From Schistosoma haematobium (lineage: Eukaryota; Platyhelminthes; Trematoda; Strigeidida; Schistosomatidae), in NCBI RefSeq assembly GCF_000699445.3, contig NC_067201.1:21695033-21759032 (forward strand): 64,000 nucleotides of DNA. The letters are read 5' to 3'. The position numbers were made by a program, and so were the translations under genes. Position 1 is the first letter of the stretch, and every line of letters begins with the position of its first letter. Positions 30,851-41,268 of the stretch are shown in pieces. A model generated the notes under the pieces. The model did not search any database and was not told the origin of the DNA. It saw only the letters and a list, made by a program, of their open reading frames with translations.

Positions 30851-31264
30851 TTAAGACCATGGTAAAAGAAGAGGTTGTACCAGTCTCTTTTGTACACATA
30901 ATTCTGGTTTTTCAAAATGTATGGCTATTGCCTCGGCAATGCAGAGAAGATGTAGTCTAATTGTCTTAGGAAGGCTTCTACTTACCTTGTAGATGACTTT
31001 GAACGCAGAGTCTGTCTTGATTGAGTGACCTGTGTTCACAAGGTGTTCGATTATAGAACTTCTTATTGAGCCGCTGCCTCCTCTTCTTAGCCAAGCCGGA
31101 CAATGTTCTTGAATTCTTTTGGATAAACTACGCATCGAACGACCTATATACCTAGCTCCACAAGAGCAGGTAAATTGGTAAATGCACATTGAATTGGTCA
31201 GATGCGATAAGTTATCTTTCAGATTATTGGTGAACAGTGATCGGCTGGAGAATAATATTCGCAA
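30851..31264 (-). pseudogene. Penelope GIY-YIG endonuclease remnant, left arm
   Basis: 137-residue frame identical to the right-arm frame: nuclease core MCIYQFTCSCGARYIGRSM with SKRIQEH, then a C-terminal helical region ending at PLLLPWS. The upstream coding segment is in another frame, apparently after loss of one A from a short A run. No polymerase catalytic motif is present. Confidence 0.75.
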
Positions 31265-31351
31265 TGTTGCTGCGAAGAATGTTCTTTTAAAGAATCTGAA
31301 ATTCTCCTCTTTAAGATATATGCGGCTCTATCACCTTTGAAGTCGATGTTC

Positions 31352-31947
31352 AAAAACAGATATCCTTCTATATTCGTTGATAAGAACATGAAACCGAAAA
31401 CGCCAAGACCACAAACAACTGCAGTAGGAAAGAAAATTTTATACATGAACATCGACTTCAAAGGTGATAGAGCCGCATATATCTTAAAGAGGAGAATTTC
31501 AGATTCTTTAAAAGAACATTCTTCGCAGCAACATTGCGAATATTATTCTCCAGCCGATCACTGTTCACCAATAATCTGAAAGATAACTTATCGCATCTGA
31601 CCAATTCAATGTGCATTTACCAATTTACCTGCTCTTGTGGAGCTAGGTATATAGGTCGTTCGATGCGTAGTTTATCCAAAAGAATTCAAGAACATTGTCC
31701 GGCTTGGCTAAGAAGAGGAGGCAGCGGCTCAATAAGAAGTTCTATAATCGAACACCTTGTGAACACAGGTCACTCAATCAAGACAGACTCTGCGTTCAAA
31801 GTCATCTACAAGGTAAGTAGAAGCCTTCCTAAGACAATTAGACTACATCTTCTCTGCATTGCCGAGGCAATAGCCATACATTTTGAAAAACCAGAATTAT
31901 GTGTACAAAAGAGACTGGTACAACCTCTTCTTTTACCATGGTCTTAA
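31352..31947 (+). pseudogene. Penelope GIY-YIG endonuclease remnant, right arm
   Basis: Starts with PSIFVDKNMKPKTPRP and DFKGDRAAYILKRRISDSLK in one frame, then continues at 31534-31947 with the GIY-YIG nuclease (IYQFTCSCGARYIGRS, RIQEH). The frame break is at TTTAAAAGAACA (about 31508-31520). The same break is present in the left arm. Confidence 0.75.
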
Positions 31948-32622
31948 TGTATTAAATTTTTTCTCTTTCTCATTACTCTTGTTCTTTTACAGCCACCTGC
32001 TTCACCTTCCATCTTCCCTTCAAATCTTGTACCCCCAACCGGTTTGTTTTTATTTCAACGATCATTCCGATCACATTTCATCTCTGTTTCAACATTTTAT
32101 GTTATTTTATCATGCTGAGCTACTCTTACCCGATGAATATCTAAGCCATTAACTATCAAACTTTCCTTGTTTTTTAAAAAATTTTTCTAATACCTTTGTT
32201 TATTTAACCTCACTGTCACCATGTATATCACAAGTTTATTATCAGTATTATTATCACCCTGTAAAAATAAGTATATATATTTGCGATTGTACAGCTTTGA
32301 AAATGAATTCGCCGAAAAGAGAACTCTTCGCTGAACTAATCTTTCTTTCTTATTTAATGTCATAATGGGTGTATTCCGTTTATCTCAACAAAATCTGAAT
32401 ATCATATAGTAAATTGTCAGTTTGCAGAATATTCATGCATCAAACCAAACTGGACTGTTTCTGTTGCAAACACCAATCCATTGTACATGCGTTTTCTTAC
32501 AAATTGCATTGTGCTCTCGCTCTTCCTTTCTTGATCTTCACCTCATCTTCTGCTGCCAGACATCACGTTCTTTTAACTCACGTTATATACTACTCATATC
32601 AATATAAGTAGCTCACACCACA

Positions 32623-33516
32623 AGGGAGTGAAGTAGTCGAACTCGTCGACAACTCCACTTATCTTGGAAGTCTGATCAGCCCTAATGGGTTGGTGTCTGA
32701 CGAAATCTCTGCACGGATTCGGAAAGCTCTTTTAGCTTTTGCCAACTTGCGTCACCTACTACAGCGAAGGCGAGATATCCGTCTATCAATAAAAGGACGA
32801 GTATACTGCGCGGCAGTCCGTTCTGTTTTACTTGACGGCAGCGAAACATGGCCATTAAGAGTAGAAGACACTCGTAAGATACTAGTATTTGACCACAGAT
32901 GCCTTAGAAATATTGCTGGCGTCTGTTGGGATCACCGAGTAAGTAATAGTGAGGTTAGACGCAGGGTATTAGGGAATGATGGTAAATCAGTTGATGAGTT
33001 TGTTAATCTTCATCGACTGAGATGGTTGGGCCACGTGTTACGTATGTCCGAACACCGATTACCACGACGTGCAATGTTAACCGGTGTTGGAGATGGTTGG
33101 AAGAAGGTTAGGGGCGGCCAAACCAAAACGTGGCATCAGTGCTTGAAGACACTAACTTCTAGTCTGAGCCATGTTGGTAGATGCAGACTACTTGGTTGGG
33201 GTCCACGTGACTATCGTAACCAATGGTTGAAGACTCTTGGTGACATGGCTCAGAATCGGTCACAATGGCGTCGGTGTATACACTCTCTGTCTTCTCTTAA
33301 ACTAAGAGATTAAAATTGCTTCATATCTTTCTTTCTATGAACTGATTCTTTCTTCCTGTACTATATCATTATTGCAATCTTTCTTTTATATATTACCACC
33401 TCTGAATTAACTACTTTTATGAATCCGGTGTCCATCTTGTTGTGCTAATGAGGTATGGCAACTTGGACCGATGCATATATGTGCCTGGTCCTACGTTGTA
33501 GCTGACTGACTGACTG
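32623..33516 (+). pseudogene. RTE-type retrotransposon, part 2 (family B)
   Basis: Continues 30207-30373. The open frame 32690-33313 (about 207 residues) plus upstream STYLGSLISPNG encodes the thumb/C-terminal part: RIRKALLAFANLRHL, SIKGRVYCAAVRSVLL, LRWLGHVLRMSEHRLPRRAM and DMAQNRSQWRRCIHSL, then a stop. The 3' UTR ends in GACTGACTGACTG (33516). The C-terminus is unusually intact, but the element has no polymerase core. Confidence 0.85.
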
Positions 33517-33561
33517 AAATACGTGATATATTTAAATTTTCTCATCTAATTATTGTAGGGA

Positions 33562-33781
33562 AATGAAACTTGCAGAACTACTACAACCATCATCAAAACG
33601 ATACATGTAATTATAAACAGTTAACTGCGTATGATACGTAATGTCCGTTCGCCGGACATAACAAACAACAACCTACTATGGCAGCAGAGGACAAATCAAC
33701 TCCCAAGTGTAGAGGAAATTATAAAAAACACACTTTAGGTGGATGGGAAATACATTGTGGAAATCATCAAACTTCATCATG

Positions 33782-33783
<2 letters not shown>
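33562..33783 (+). pseudogene. SR2-like RTE internal fragment
   Basis: Decayed piece with TTTIIKT, RMIRNVRSPDITNNNLLW and VEEII blocks. It ends directly at a (TA)n tract. Confidence 0.7.

Positions 33784-33832
<49 letters not shown>
33784..33832. repeat. (TA)n microsatellite
   Basis: About 24 TA units. Confidence 0.9.
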
Positions 33833-33836
<4 letters not shown>

Positions 33837-34411
33837 CAGTAAGATTGTATTTATTCTTCAAAGATTCTTACAATACCATACATACTGACTCCATGATAAA
33901 TCAAGTAAAAAATAGATAATGTAATGTCACATATGTTAGGCAATCAAATAATGGACAGTTAACTTTCTTATATTAAGTCTAATATTCTAATGGTATTGAA
34001 AAGTGCATTAATACCGATTATGTACCTGAACACAATAATTCCCCCTAGTTACTAAAATCATTAAAAAAAAACAAAATACCAATGTACAAATTCGTTCGTA
34101 CACTCACACACATATACACATACACACACACACGAACTGTATATTACATATATACGTAATATAATTCTAAAGATCACTTTATATCACTTAAATTATATTG
34201 ACCAATTAAATACAAAGAAAATGGGATCAAAATTATTAGATCACATCTAATAATGGACAAAACGTTTTTTTTCCTGCTTTTTGATCGATTTGTACTATCT
34301 ATCACATTCTTTTCTAAAGAGAATGTCAATCAAAGTTTACATGAATTATGTCATAAACGATTTATGTATTGAATTTGATAAAAATAATGATTTAGTGTAA
34401 TTTGTAATTTC
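33833..34411. other. no gene; (CA)-rich tract
   Basis: AT-rich. CACACA-rich sequence near 34103-34132. No supported gene. Confidence 0.4.
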
Positions 34412-35215
34412 CGATAGGTCCTGGGTCCGAAACCCGCGAGGGAGGATCATAGATAGGCACTGCTGAGGAGACCCATAGTGAGACGAAACGACTGTCAAGT
34501 GCTTCCAAGTTTTCCATGATGGTCTAGCTTTAAATGAGTCATGATCTAAACTATTAAATTACTATATTATCAACAAAATCCCTCTTTGATTTCCGTCTTT
34601 GTTAACATATATGATTAGATTTCAATCTATGATTGTTGGTAATATAAGCTAAATGTGAGTGTGGTCTTATTTGAGATTGTTATATGAATGCATTTGCACC
34701 CCATTGTTAAAACTTGAATCCAGTAGCTAGCGATTTCTAGCATGGTTCTTTTTTACAGAGCAGGATTGCTAACCCAATGCTCAGCCCTCCTTTTTTCATT
34801 CAGGCTTTGGATCGGCAGTCATTTTAGAAAGACTCGAGGCATTATAGTAAAGAACCAGTTTATTGACATCATAAATCAATCAAGTTAGATGTCTATTGAA
34901 AATCAAAAAGCACTGGAAGACTATCTCATATTGTATGAGACTTTTCAGCATTGGGCATCAAAGGCCCCGAAATTAGAAATCGAATTCATGATCTTCGATC
35001 TTGTGTGAGAACATTTAACTTCCAGATCATTGAACCTAAATCCATTAACATGAAAGTCTGATTTCAATCAGTTGACGGTGTTGTGTGATTACTTCTCATT
35101 GTCTTTAATGGATAAATGTGTCACATCTGACATAGTTGATTTCCATTAGTCAAACATTCTCATAAGAACTGTTTGAATTTCCTGTGGAAACTAATCACCG
35201 GTAAACACATGATGA
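34412..35215. repeat. HH-SINE relics around repeat J
   Basis: Plus-strand HH-SINE end (34412-34560) with CTGAGGA and GACGAAAC but changed stem II; repeat J (34722-34850, related to 2040-2160); then a decayed minus-strand HH-SINE (34860-35215). Confidence 0.55.
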
Positions 35216-35727
35216 TTATCAGTAATGTGGGTTATGGAGTTTTATATTAAAAAAAGACATTTGGAGAAAATGTATATTTTGGTCGAGATAATCACACGTA
35301 CTATTGAGTGTATCATTGAAAGTTTAAAGGACTCAATCTTTCTAGTCTATATGACAATGAGACTATACCACTCAAACGAACATGCTTGTACTTTAAACAA
35401 GTACACTGAAATATGTATTTCTATGCATGTAGGTTCTATTGTACTTACTTACGCCTGTTACTTCTAATGGAGCATAGGCCGCCGACCAGCATTCTCCAAC
35501 CCACTCTGCCCTGTGGCAGTGATTTGCCAACGGAATTAACACTTGACTATTAGGCTTAACTCTTGAGTTTCATATAAAACTATGATGGTACATACTAAAT
35601 CCATATACTCATTTTCGAATACAATGTCTGTTTGTGCATATGATTGTCTAATCCATTGAACACAAAGATGAAAACAAAACTTACTGATGCATTAGTCATT
35701 ATGCTATCTATCTGATTTCCTAACTTC
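35216..35727 (-). repeat. no gene; short SR2-like RTE tail at 35443-35515
   Basis: 35443-35515 (ACTTACTTACGCC... TGGAGCATAGGCCGCCGACC) is a 73-bp minus-strand RTE 3' end, an extreme 5' truncation. The rest is unassigned. Confidence 0.6.
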
Positions 35728-36240
35728 TTTATTTGAACATAAATATTGGTACAGAAGGGCAACGAATACATATGTGCAACACAAGTCACTTGATTTGTGT
35801 GCGGGCTGTGATACTAACCGGGTGCCCTGACCGAAGCAGGTGGTTTTCTTAGGAGGCCACAGCTTGAGCCTTCGATCTAAAGGTTTGATCCACAACTCAG
35901 TGGAGTAAAGTTAGGAGATGCAGTCCCATAGTAGACGGTGACCAACAATAGGTTCATACATCATTTTTTTTATTTCAGGATACTGGAACCCATGTGCATC
36001 ACTGGTTTGAAACAGGGTTTTCCAACTCTCCTATGTGGATCCTCGGTATCCACCAACCCGTTTAAAGCACCGGACATTAGATTTTCGTTCTCTCAATTTC
36101 CTAAACAACAGTAATGCCTCGAGAAGGCAGTGAGTAGGACTTCCCTAGCAGTAGCTCTATACGTGTGACCATGTGGGAGTATTTCGAGAGAGAGAGAGCT
36201 GACTCTCTCCACCCTCGGCCGTATCAGGGCATTTTGGTGG
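35728..36240 (+). repeat. repeat F, near full-length
   Basis: Same layout as 39394-39915: TTTGAACATAAATATTGGTAC, a CTAACCGGGTGCCC block, CTTAGGAGGCCACA, CACCAACCCG, GCAGTGAGTAGGAC, (AG)n, and CGGCCGTATCAGGGCATTT. Confidence 0.7.
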
Positions 36241-37164
36241 CAACTTATTTGGAACAGTTAACAACTCGTAATGCTTAAAACACATTTAAAACTTCAAATA
36301 TGAATATTCCACCTCCACCCAAATCTAATTTATTCAATGTTTATTGGAACGTTTCTATACATTTCAAGCATTGGCCTGTTTATATCTACATAGATTGACG
36401 ATATTACGATGGGGAATGTAAGCGTTGTTGCTATACGTTAGACCACAGAATATAAGAAAATAAAGATTGGTCACCGACTGTGCAGAAACAATTTTTAGCA
36501 AAGCCAACCCTGAATGAACTAAAAGATTATATTGGTCATCGCTTAGTGACTTGTCGATTGAAAATACAGCTCAGTCTCATAAGAAATCACTTGAGGCTTG
36601 AATAATTCGATGGTAAAGTCTGAGAGTGTGACGAAGACTGACATCGGAGAACCAGTTTCTTCAAGATTATAAGTACACAATGCTGATGTGTCTCAAATAA
36701 CACAAAACGTAGGTTCAGGGTCAACTACCTCCAATCATCTAAATTACACAACATATTCCAATGAGTATTGAGAAGTTTAAACAAATGACCGGATCGCCAA
36801 ATGATCGATAGCATTCGATCCATAGTAAAAGAGCTAGACATAGGAAAATGATTGAATGATTTATGTTGTTTAGTTCAACAACCGAATTGATTATCCAACA
36901 AGGTTGTTCTGATCATAGATCAGAATCGATAAAAATTCTAATAATGAAACATTTCCTACATCATCGATCAGAGATGTGAATTATTGATCACTACTTTAAC
37001 TATACTTTCTATCAACAATGATGGTGGTGATATAAAGTTTAGATGACCTTTAATTATGAAATTCGAGAAATATATCCAATTCAAATGATTCTAACATGAA
37101 TTATAATTTACAAATTAGATCTCTTTTATTATTCTCTTTCAACTAGGTTAAAAGCAATTCATAT
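36241..37164. other. no recognised gene
   Basis: Unassigned. A GGTCAACTACCTCCAATCAT string near 36718 faintly resembles the tail of the foldback element. No exon is supported. Confidence 0.35.
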
Positions 37165-37428
37165 TGTGATGCACGCTACTGATATCGATAGATATAAGTA
37201 GTATGTGTGATCATCAATCGAAAATGAAAGGCCTGGTGACAAAAGGTTAAGAAGATCAATGAAAAGAGAATCAGAACAGAGAATGATTAGTATGAAAACG
37301 AAGGAACAACAAAGTCTGAGACGATTGATTGACATATTGCAAATGAAGTCATTCACTATATGGTTCTCAGGTTTTACTAATGGATTCTGTAATTTCGATT
37401 GTCTCGATTGGTATTCTCATTCACTAAA
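37165..37428 (+). repeat. solo LTR, TRIM family, 264 bp
   Basis: Starts TGTGATGCACGCTACTGATA and runs through GATATAAGTAGTATGTG to TCTCATTCACTA. The terminal CA is mutated. No clear target duplication. Confidence 0.7.
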
Positions 37429-37761
37429 AAAATGAACATAGTAGATAAAGTTGAAATCCAAGATACAAATTTTATACCCCCACCCTCGCGTGGAATAACA
37501 AAATAATTTAAGAACTTACCATAGAAACAATCGATAAATACACCATTTGTTTGATTTATTCAATCAAATACATGTTTATATGGGATACACATACATAGGG
37601 AGGAGTAATTGAACAATCAAATCAAAGGTAATGATATATGTGAATAGATGGCTTCAAAACTAATTAGTGTCAAATGATCCGATCAACATGGGATGTAGAA
37701 TACCATGTTCATCGATAGTGAAGCATATAATTGAAACGGGGCATAAAATTGACATGCATAC
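37429..37761. other. no recognised feature
   Basis: No supported gene. Confidence 0.4.
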
Positions 37762-38343
37762 TGTTAAGTTTGTCTTACACTGTTCCTACTCGCTCCCTTT
37801 CCACTCCGTATATTGTTTTATACTACTTAATTACATTCAGTAAGCAGTTGTATTCCTAACAATCTTCACACTTATGTTGTAACGCAAGATGTAGTGTAAT
37901 ATTCTGAAATGTTCAAATATACTTATAACGTTTATTGTACTTATCATTGTACTTATCATTATAATCACTGTACTTCAATTGCTGTGGCGATTATCCACAG
38001 TTTAGTGCATTTGTTTAAACACAACAGTTTCCATATTGTTTTGCTCTTGGTTTGGGTTTCGATTGTTCATAAACTGTTATCAAATTTAGACACAGCTATC
38101 AGCTGTCCTTTGTAATATCGTATGTTGTAATTATTCTCTATCTTACTGTTACAGGAAGCCTTTTTATTTTCATACTTGAAGGTCGCATTTCAACGCCCCA
38201 GACACCTCACAAGTTGAGGTTTGTAACTAAATTTTGTGTATTAATTAATAAAGAACCGCTATTGTAGACAAATCGTAGTTTTGGAAACTTCGGTTTTGCG
38301 CGTATCTCAATCGGGTGACTTGGACGCTTCGATAGATCTAACA
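37762..38343 (+). repeat. putative solo LTR, 582 bp
   Basis: TGTTAAGTTTGTC at the start and AGATCTAACA at the end give TGTTA...TAACA inverted ends. It has AATAAA near the expected poly(A) position (about 38267). Flanks CATAC (37757-37761) and AATAC (38344-38348) match at 4 of 5 bases. No other copy exists in this window. TGTTA...TAACA ends with a 5-bp duplication are compatible with a BEL/Pao element. Confidence 0.65.
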
Positions 38344-38672
38344 AATACAGTTTTATAAATGCTGTATAGAAATTGTTAAGGATGAATTCTCAGGTATATT
38401 GAAGCCTTGGCTATTCATAAATTCAAAGTTCTCCTTGAATTTATCCTGGTAATCCTTAAATCATTTAATGGCTTATGGTAATGTGACAGATTCTTATTCT
38501 TTCTATATGATGTAAAAAAATGTCTCTCTCTCCTTTGTTACCTTGTTTACTTTAACCTTCGTTTTAATTGATCTTCATTAATATTCATATAAAATGTCTT
38601 GAATTGTGTATGTATGACTAGATTGTTTGAAATATATAGCGCAAATACATGACATTTTTCAAATGAAATGCA
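38344..38672. other. no recognised feature
   Basis: No supported gene. Confidence 0.4.
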
Positions 38673-38930
38673 TTTTCACTGATTGAAATCATAAGTCAAC
38701 TGAAGCCAGACCACCATGGAAAATCTGGAAGCACTGGACGACCGTTTCGTCCTAGATGGTCAAGCGCCTGGCGTGAGACTGATAGGTCTTGGGTTCGAAT
38801 CTCGCGGGGTGCGGGATCGTAGATGCCCACTGCTGAGGAGTCCCATACCAGGACGAAACGGCCGTCCAATGCTTCCAGATCTTCCATGGTGGTCCAGCTT
38901 CAATTGACTTATGATTTCAATCAGTGAAAA
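38673..38930. repeat. HH-SINE foldback pair
   Basis: A minus-strand arm (38673-38755, TTTTCACTGATTGAAATCAT) and a plus-strand copy (38757-38930, ending ATGATTTCAATCAGTGAAAA) whose ends are exact reverse complements. The plus copy has B-box-like GGTTCGAATCTC (38792-38803). Its A-box region is lost at the junction. Confidence 0.8.
38828..38871 (+). ncRNA. hammerhead ribozyme, best HH-SINE copy
   Basis: CTGAGGA (38833-38839), perfect stem II GTCC/GGAC with loop CATACCA, GAAA (38855-38858), stem III CGGCCG palindrome, cleavage triplet GTC with the cut after 38866. Stem I CACTG (38828-38832) with CAATG (38867-38871) has one mismatch. The catalytic core is fully consensus. Confidence 0.75.
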
Positions 38931-39071
38931 TTTCTAAAATCTCCACAAAACCCCTTCTGAGAACTACATTTTTTCATATTGCTCTATCGAAATTTATCAA
39001 AGGGATTAATTACTTTAAAATGATAAGATATATACATAAACATATTAGAATCAAATTGAAATAGTTCCTGT

Positions 39072-39392
39072 TTAATAGTTGAATTCACGAGTTAATTGAA
39101 GGTAGACCACTATGGGAAATCTGGAAGCACTGAAACAGTTACTGTATTTAAATTCACTAGGTGTTGGGTTTACTTGTGTTTTCCTATTGATATTTAGGAT
39201 CGCAATTGATCAGTCTCTTATTGGCATATGTGAGGATTGCCTCGATATTGACTTAATTCACAAGCATTATAGGTAAAGATAGAATAGTGGCTAGCAGTGG
39301 AATCCAAGATGCGCATTTTGTCTATCCATCTGACAAGTCCCAAATAGGACGAAACGCGCATCAAACTGGATTCCACTGCTAGCCACTATTTT
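39072..39392. repeat. HH-SINE tip and Sm-alpha-like foldback
   Basis: 39072-39140 is a minus-strand HH-SINE end. 39170-39328 is a minus-strand Sm-alpha-like segment, and 39329-39392 is its plus-strand partner. AGTGGCTAGCAGTGGAATCC at about 39290 and GGATTCCACTGCTAGCCACT at about 39369 are exact reverse complements. Confidence 0.7.
39329..39380 (+). ncRNA. hammerhead ribozyme, inactive form (Sm-alpha type)
   Basis: CTGACAA replaces CTGANGA (invariant G lost). Stem II GTCC-CAAATA-GGAC and GAAA are perfect, and CTGGATTCC follows. Confidence 0.65.
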
Positions 39393-39393
39393 A

Positions 39394-39915
39394 TTTTATT
39401 TTAACACATAGATATTGGTACGAGGGGGCACCAAATACATATGCGCCACACAAATCTCACTCGATATGTGTGAGGGCTGTGATACTAACCGGGTGCCCAA
39501 ACTGAAAAAAGTGGTTTTCTTAGGAGGCCACACCTGGAGCCTTCGACCTAAAGGTACAATCCACAAGGCAGTGGAGCATCGTAAGGAGATGCAGTCCCAT
39601 AGTAGCCGGTGACCAACGATTGGTTCATACGCCATTTGTTCCTTCAGGATTCTGGAGCCTATGTGCACTAATGGTTTGGAACCAGGGTTTTCAACTCCCC
39701 TAAATGGACTCTCCATGTACACCAACCCGGTTAAAGCGCCGGACATTCGCTTTTCGTCCTCTCCATTTCGTAAACAACACCACCGCCACGAGAAGGCAAT
39801 GAGTAGGACTTCCCTGGCAGATGCTATATACGCTTGGCCATATGAAAGCATTTCGAGAGGGAGAGCGGACTCTCATCACTCTCGGCCGTACCAGGGTATT
39901 TGGAGGCTGCCACTA
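39394..39915 (+). repeat. repeat F, full-length reference copy
   Basis: About 520 bp: AACACATAGATATTGGTAC; ATGTGTGAGGGCTGTGATAC; a GGAGGCCACACCTGGAGCC block; CACCAACCCGG; GAAGGCAATGAGTAGGACTT; a GAGAGGGAGAGC tract; ends CGGCCGTACCAGGGTATTT. Found at least four more times here. No coding frame or terminal repeat is evident. Probably a SINE or other non-autonomous element. Confidence 0.7.
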
Positions 39916-40252
39916 TCTATCTTTGCTTATAGTCACAATATTTGTCTATTATTGATAAATCACAAATCTTAATCATAGAATATCATCTTTATATTATTAA
40001 AATTAGTTACCTAATAGTACAAGTTAAGTTTAAATACAGATTTTCTATACTGTAAATAAATGAAAACGTTCTAGGGAAATATTGGAATATATTAACTTGA
40101 TCAAAGATGATGATGTGCTTACTACACTCGAACTTGTTTCTACAATAAGCACTCAATCCATTGATCAATCAATCACTCATCCATTCACTTACTCAGACCC
40201 ATTCATACATGAAATAAATGATTAATGAAATAGTAACACATAATGTAACAGT
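39916..40252. other. 3' flank of the DPY30-type gene
   Basis: AT-rich sequence downstream of the stop codon at 40253-40255. No poly(A) signal is confidently placed. Confidence 0.4.
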
Positions 40253-40332
40253 TTATTGTAATTCAGAATCAGTTACTTCTTCTATTTGATCATCATCATC
40301 ATCATCATCATCATGATCACGATCAGTAATAT
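40253..40332 (-). CDS. DPY30-type acidic protein, terminal exon
   Basis: The acceptor ACAG is followed by 26 codons and TAA: the first two bases complete an Asp codon with the G left by the exon at 41269, then ITDRDH, a run of seven Asp, and QIEEVTDSELQ. The phase fits exactly. The Asp run comes from a GAT microsatellite, so its length may vary between individuals. This is the C-terminus of the protein. Confidence 0.65.
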
Positions 40333-40830
40333 CTGTCAATAAAAAGAAAACAAACACACATAAAAATAGTGAGATTGTATTTTCATCATATGAGTTATAT
40401 AAAACTGTTAACTAATATTACGTTTGAATTCTACCATCTGATTCAGTTATCATGGACACTTTCCATACATATACCGAATTTATCATGTAAATTAGAAGAC
40501 TGAATATATAGGTTGAAACATTGAATAAGTGTGAAAGAAACTTCCTTTCATAACATGTTTTGTTGATAATATCTCACCTAGTGCTTTATCTTTAGACAGT
40601 ATGCGAAAGCAAATAAGTGATATAAGCAATGATGGATAGTAGCTAACATTGGAGTCCAGAATGCCCAATTCATCCTCTAGGTGGATCCTCTGTATCCACC
40701 AACCCGGTTAAATCACCGGATATCCACTTTTCGTCCTCTCAATTTCGTAAACAACACCTCTGTATCGAGAAGGCAGTGAGTAGGACCTTCCTGGTAGTGG
40801 TTATATGCATGTGGCCGTGTTAGAGCATTT

Positions 40831-40868
<38 letters not shown>

Positions 40869-41268
40869 GCTCTCCCCACTCTCGGCCGTACCAGGGCATT
40901 TGTCCAGAAAGACAATTACGCTTCAATACTAAACCATTCACCCTGTAATATATGTATATAAATACTAAATCAAAGATTCGGCATACTTCAAGTGAAACTC
41001 ACTAGTTTATCAACATATTTGAAATTTATTATACAAAGTACCTCAGTATCAAATCATTTTCTTATATTAATGTCTTGTTAAAAGTCATTTGAAAAATCAG
41101 TAACTGAGGGAAATTTCCCATAGTAACTAAACAATCAAAATTAGTAAACACATCATTAATAGAAATTGAACACTGACTGACTGACTGACTGATTGATTAA
41201 CTCCATTCACTCACTCACTCACTCACTCACTCACTCACTCACTCACTCACGCATACTCATTCACTCAC
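40333..41268 (-). other. intron with repeat F copy and microsatellites
   Basis: Last intron of the DPY30-type gene. It holds a repeat F fragment (40670-40905) with (GA)n at about 40830-40866, and (ACTC)n at about 41206-41252 directly beside the splice donor. Confidence 0.65.

Larger units (their letters stand above)
30442..32380. mobile_element. second Penelope-like inverted pair
   Basis: Arms 30443-31351 and 31447-32355 are both 909 bases. Every pair of mirrored positions I checked sums to 62798, and I saw no mismatch. The 95-base spacer (31352-31446) reads as coding sequence continuous with the right arm. TATCTCAA flanks the unit (30434-30441 and 32381-32388). Both copies are 5'-truncated and keep only the end of the polymerase and the nuclease. 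This is a different Penelope family from 16.9-22.3 kb. Confidence 0.8.
30374..32622 (-). repeat. solo LTR (TRIM family) interrupted by a Penelope insertion
   Basis: LTR parts 30374-30441 (TGCAGTGTACAAGAACACG at the left) and 32381-32622 (ending CTCACACCACA). It is flanked by AGGG at 30370-30373 and 32623-32626, a perfect 4-bp target duplication in the RTE frame. The Penelope pair splits it. Confidence 0.8.

Noticed and set aside
32690..33313. 207-codon frame considered as a host gene
   Set aside because: It has the C-terminal motifs of RTE-type ORF2 and continues an RTE fragment interrupted at 30373.
33676..33861. Open frame with repeated Ile-Tyr
   Set aside because: Translation of the (TA)n microsatellite.
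39329..39380. Counting the 39.3-kb hammerhead as active
   Set aside because: The invariant G of CTGANGA is replaced by A (CTGACAA), so it is described only as a relic.
41200..41255. CRISPR-like or other functional array in the ACTC tract
   Set aside because: A simple tetranucleotide microsatellite. No spacers, and the genome is eukaryotic.
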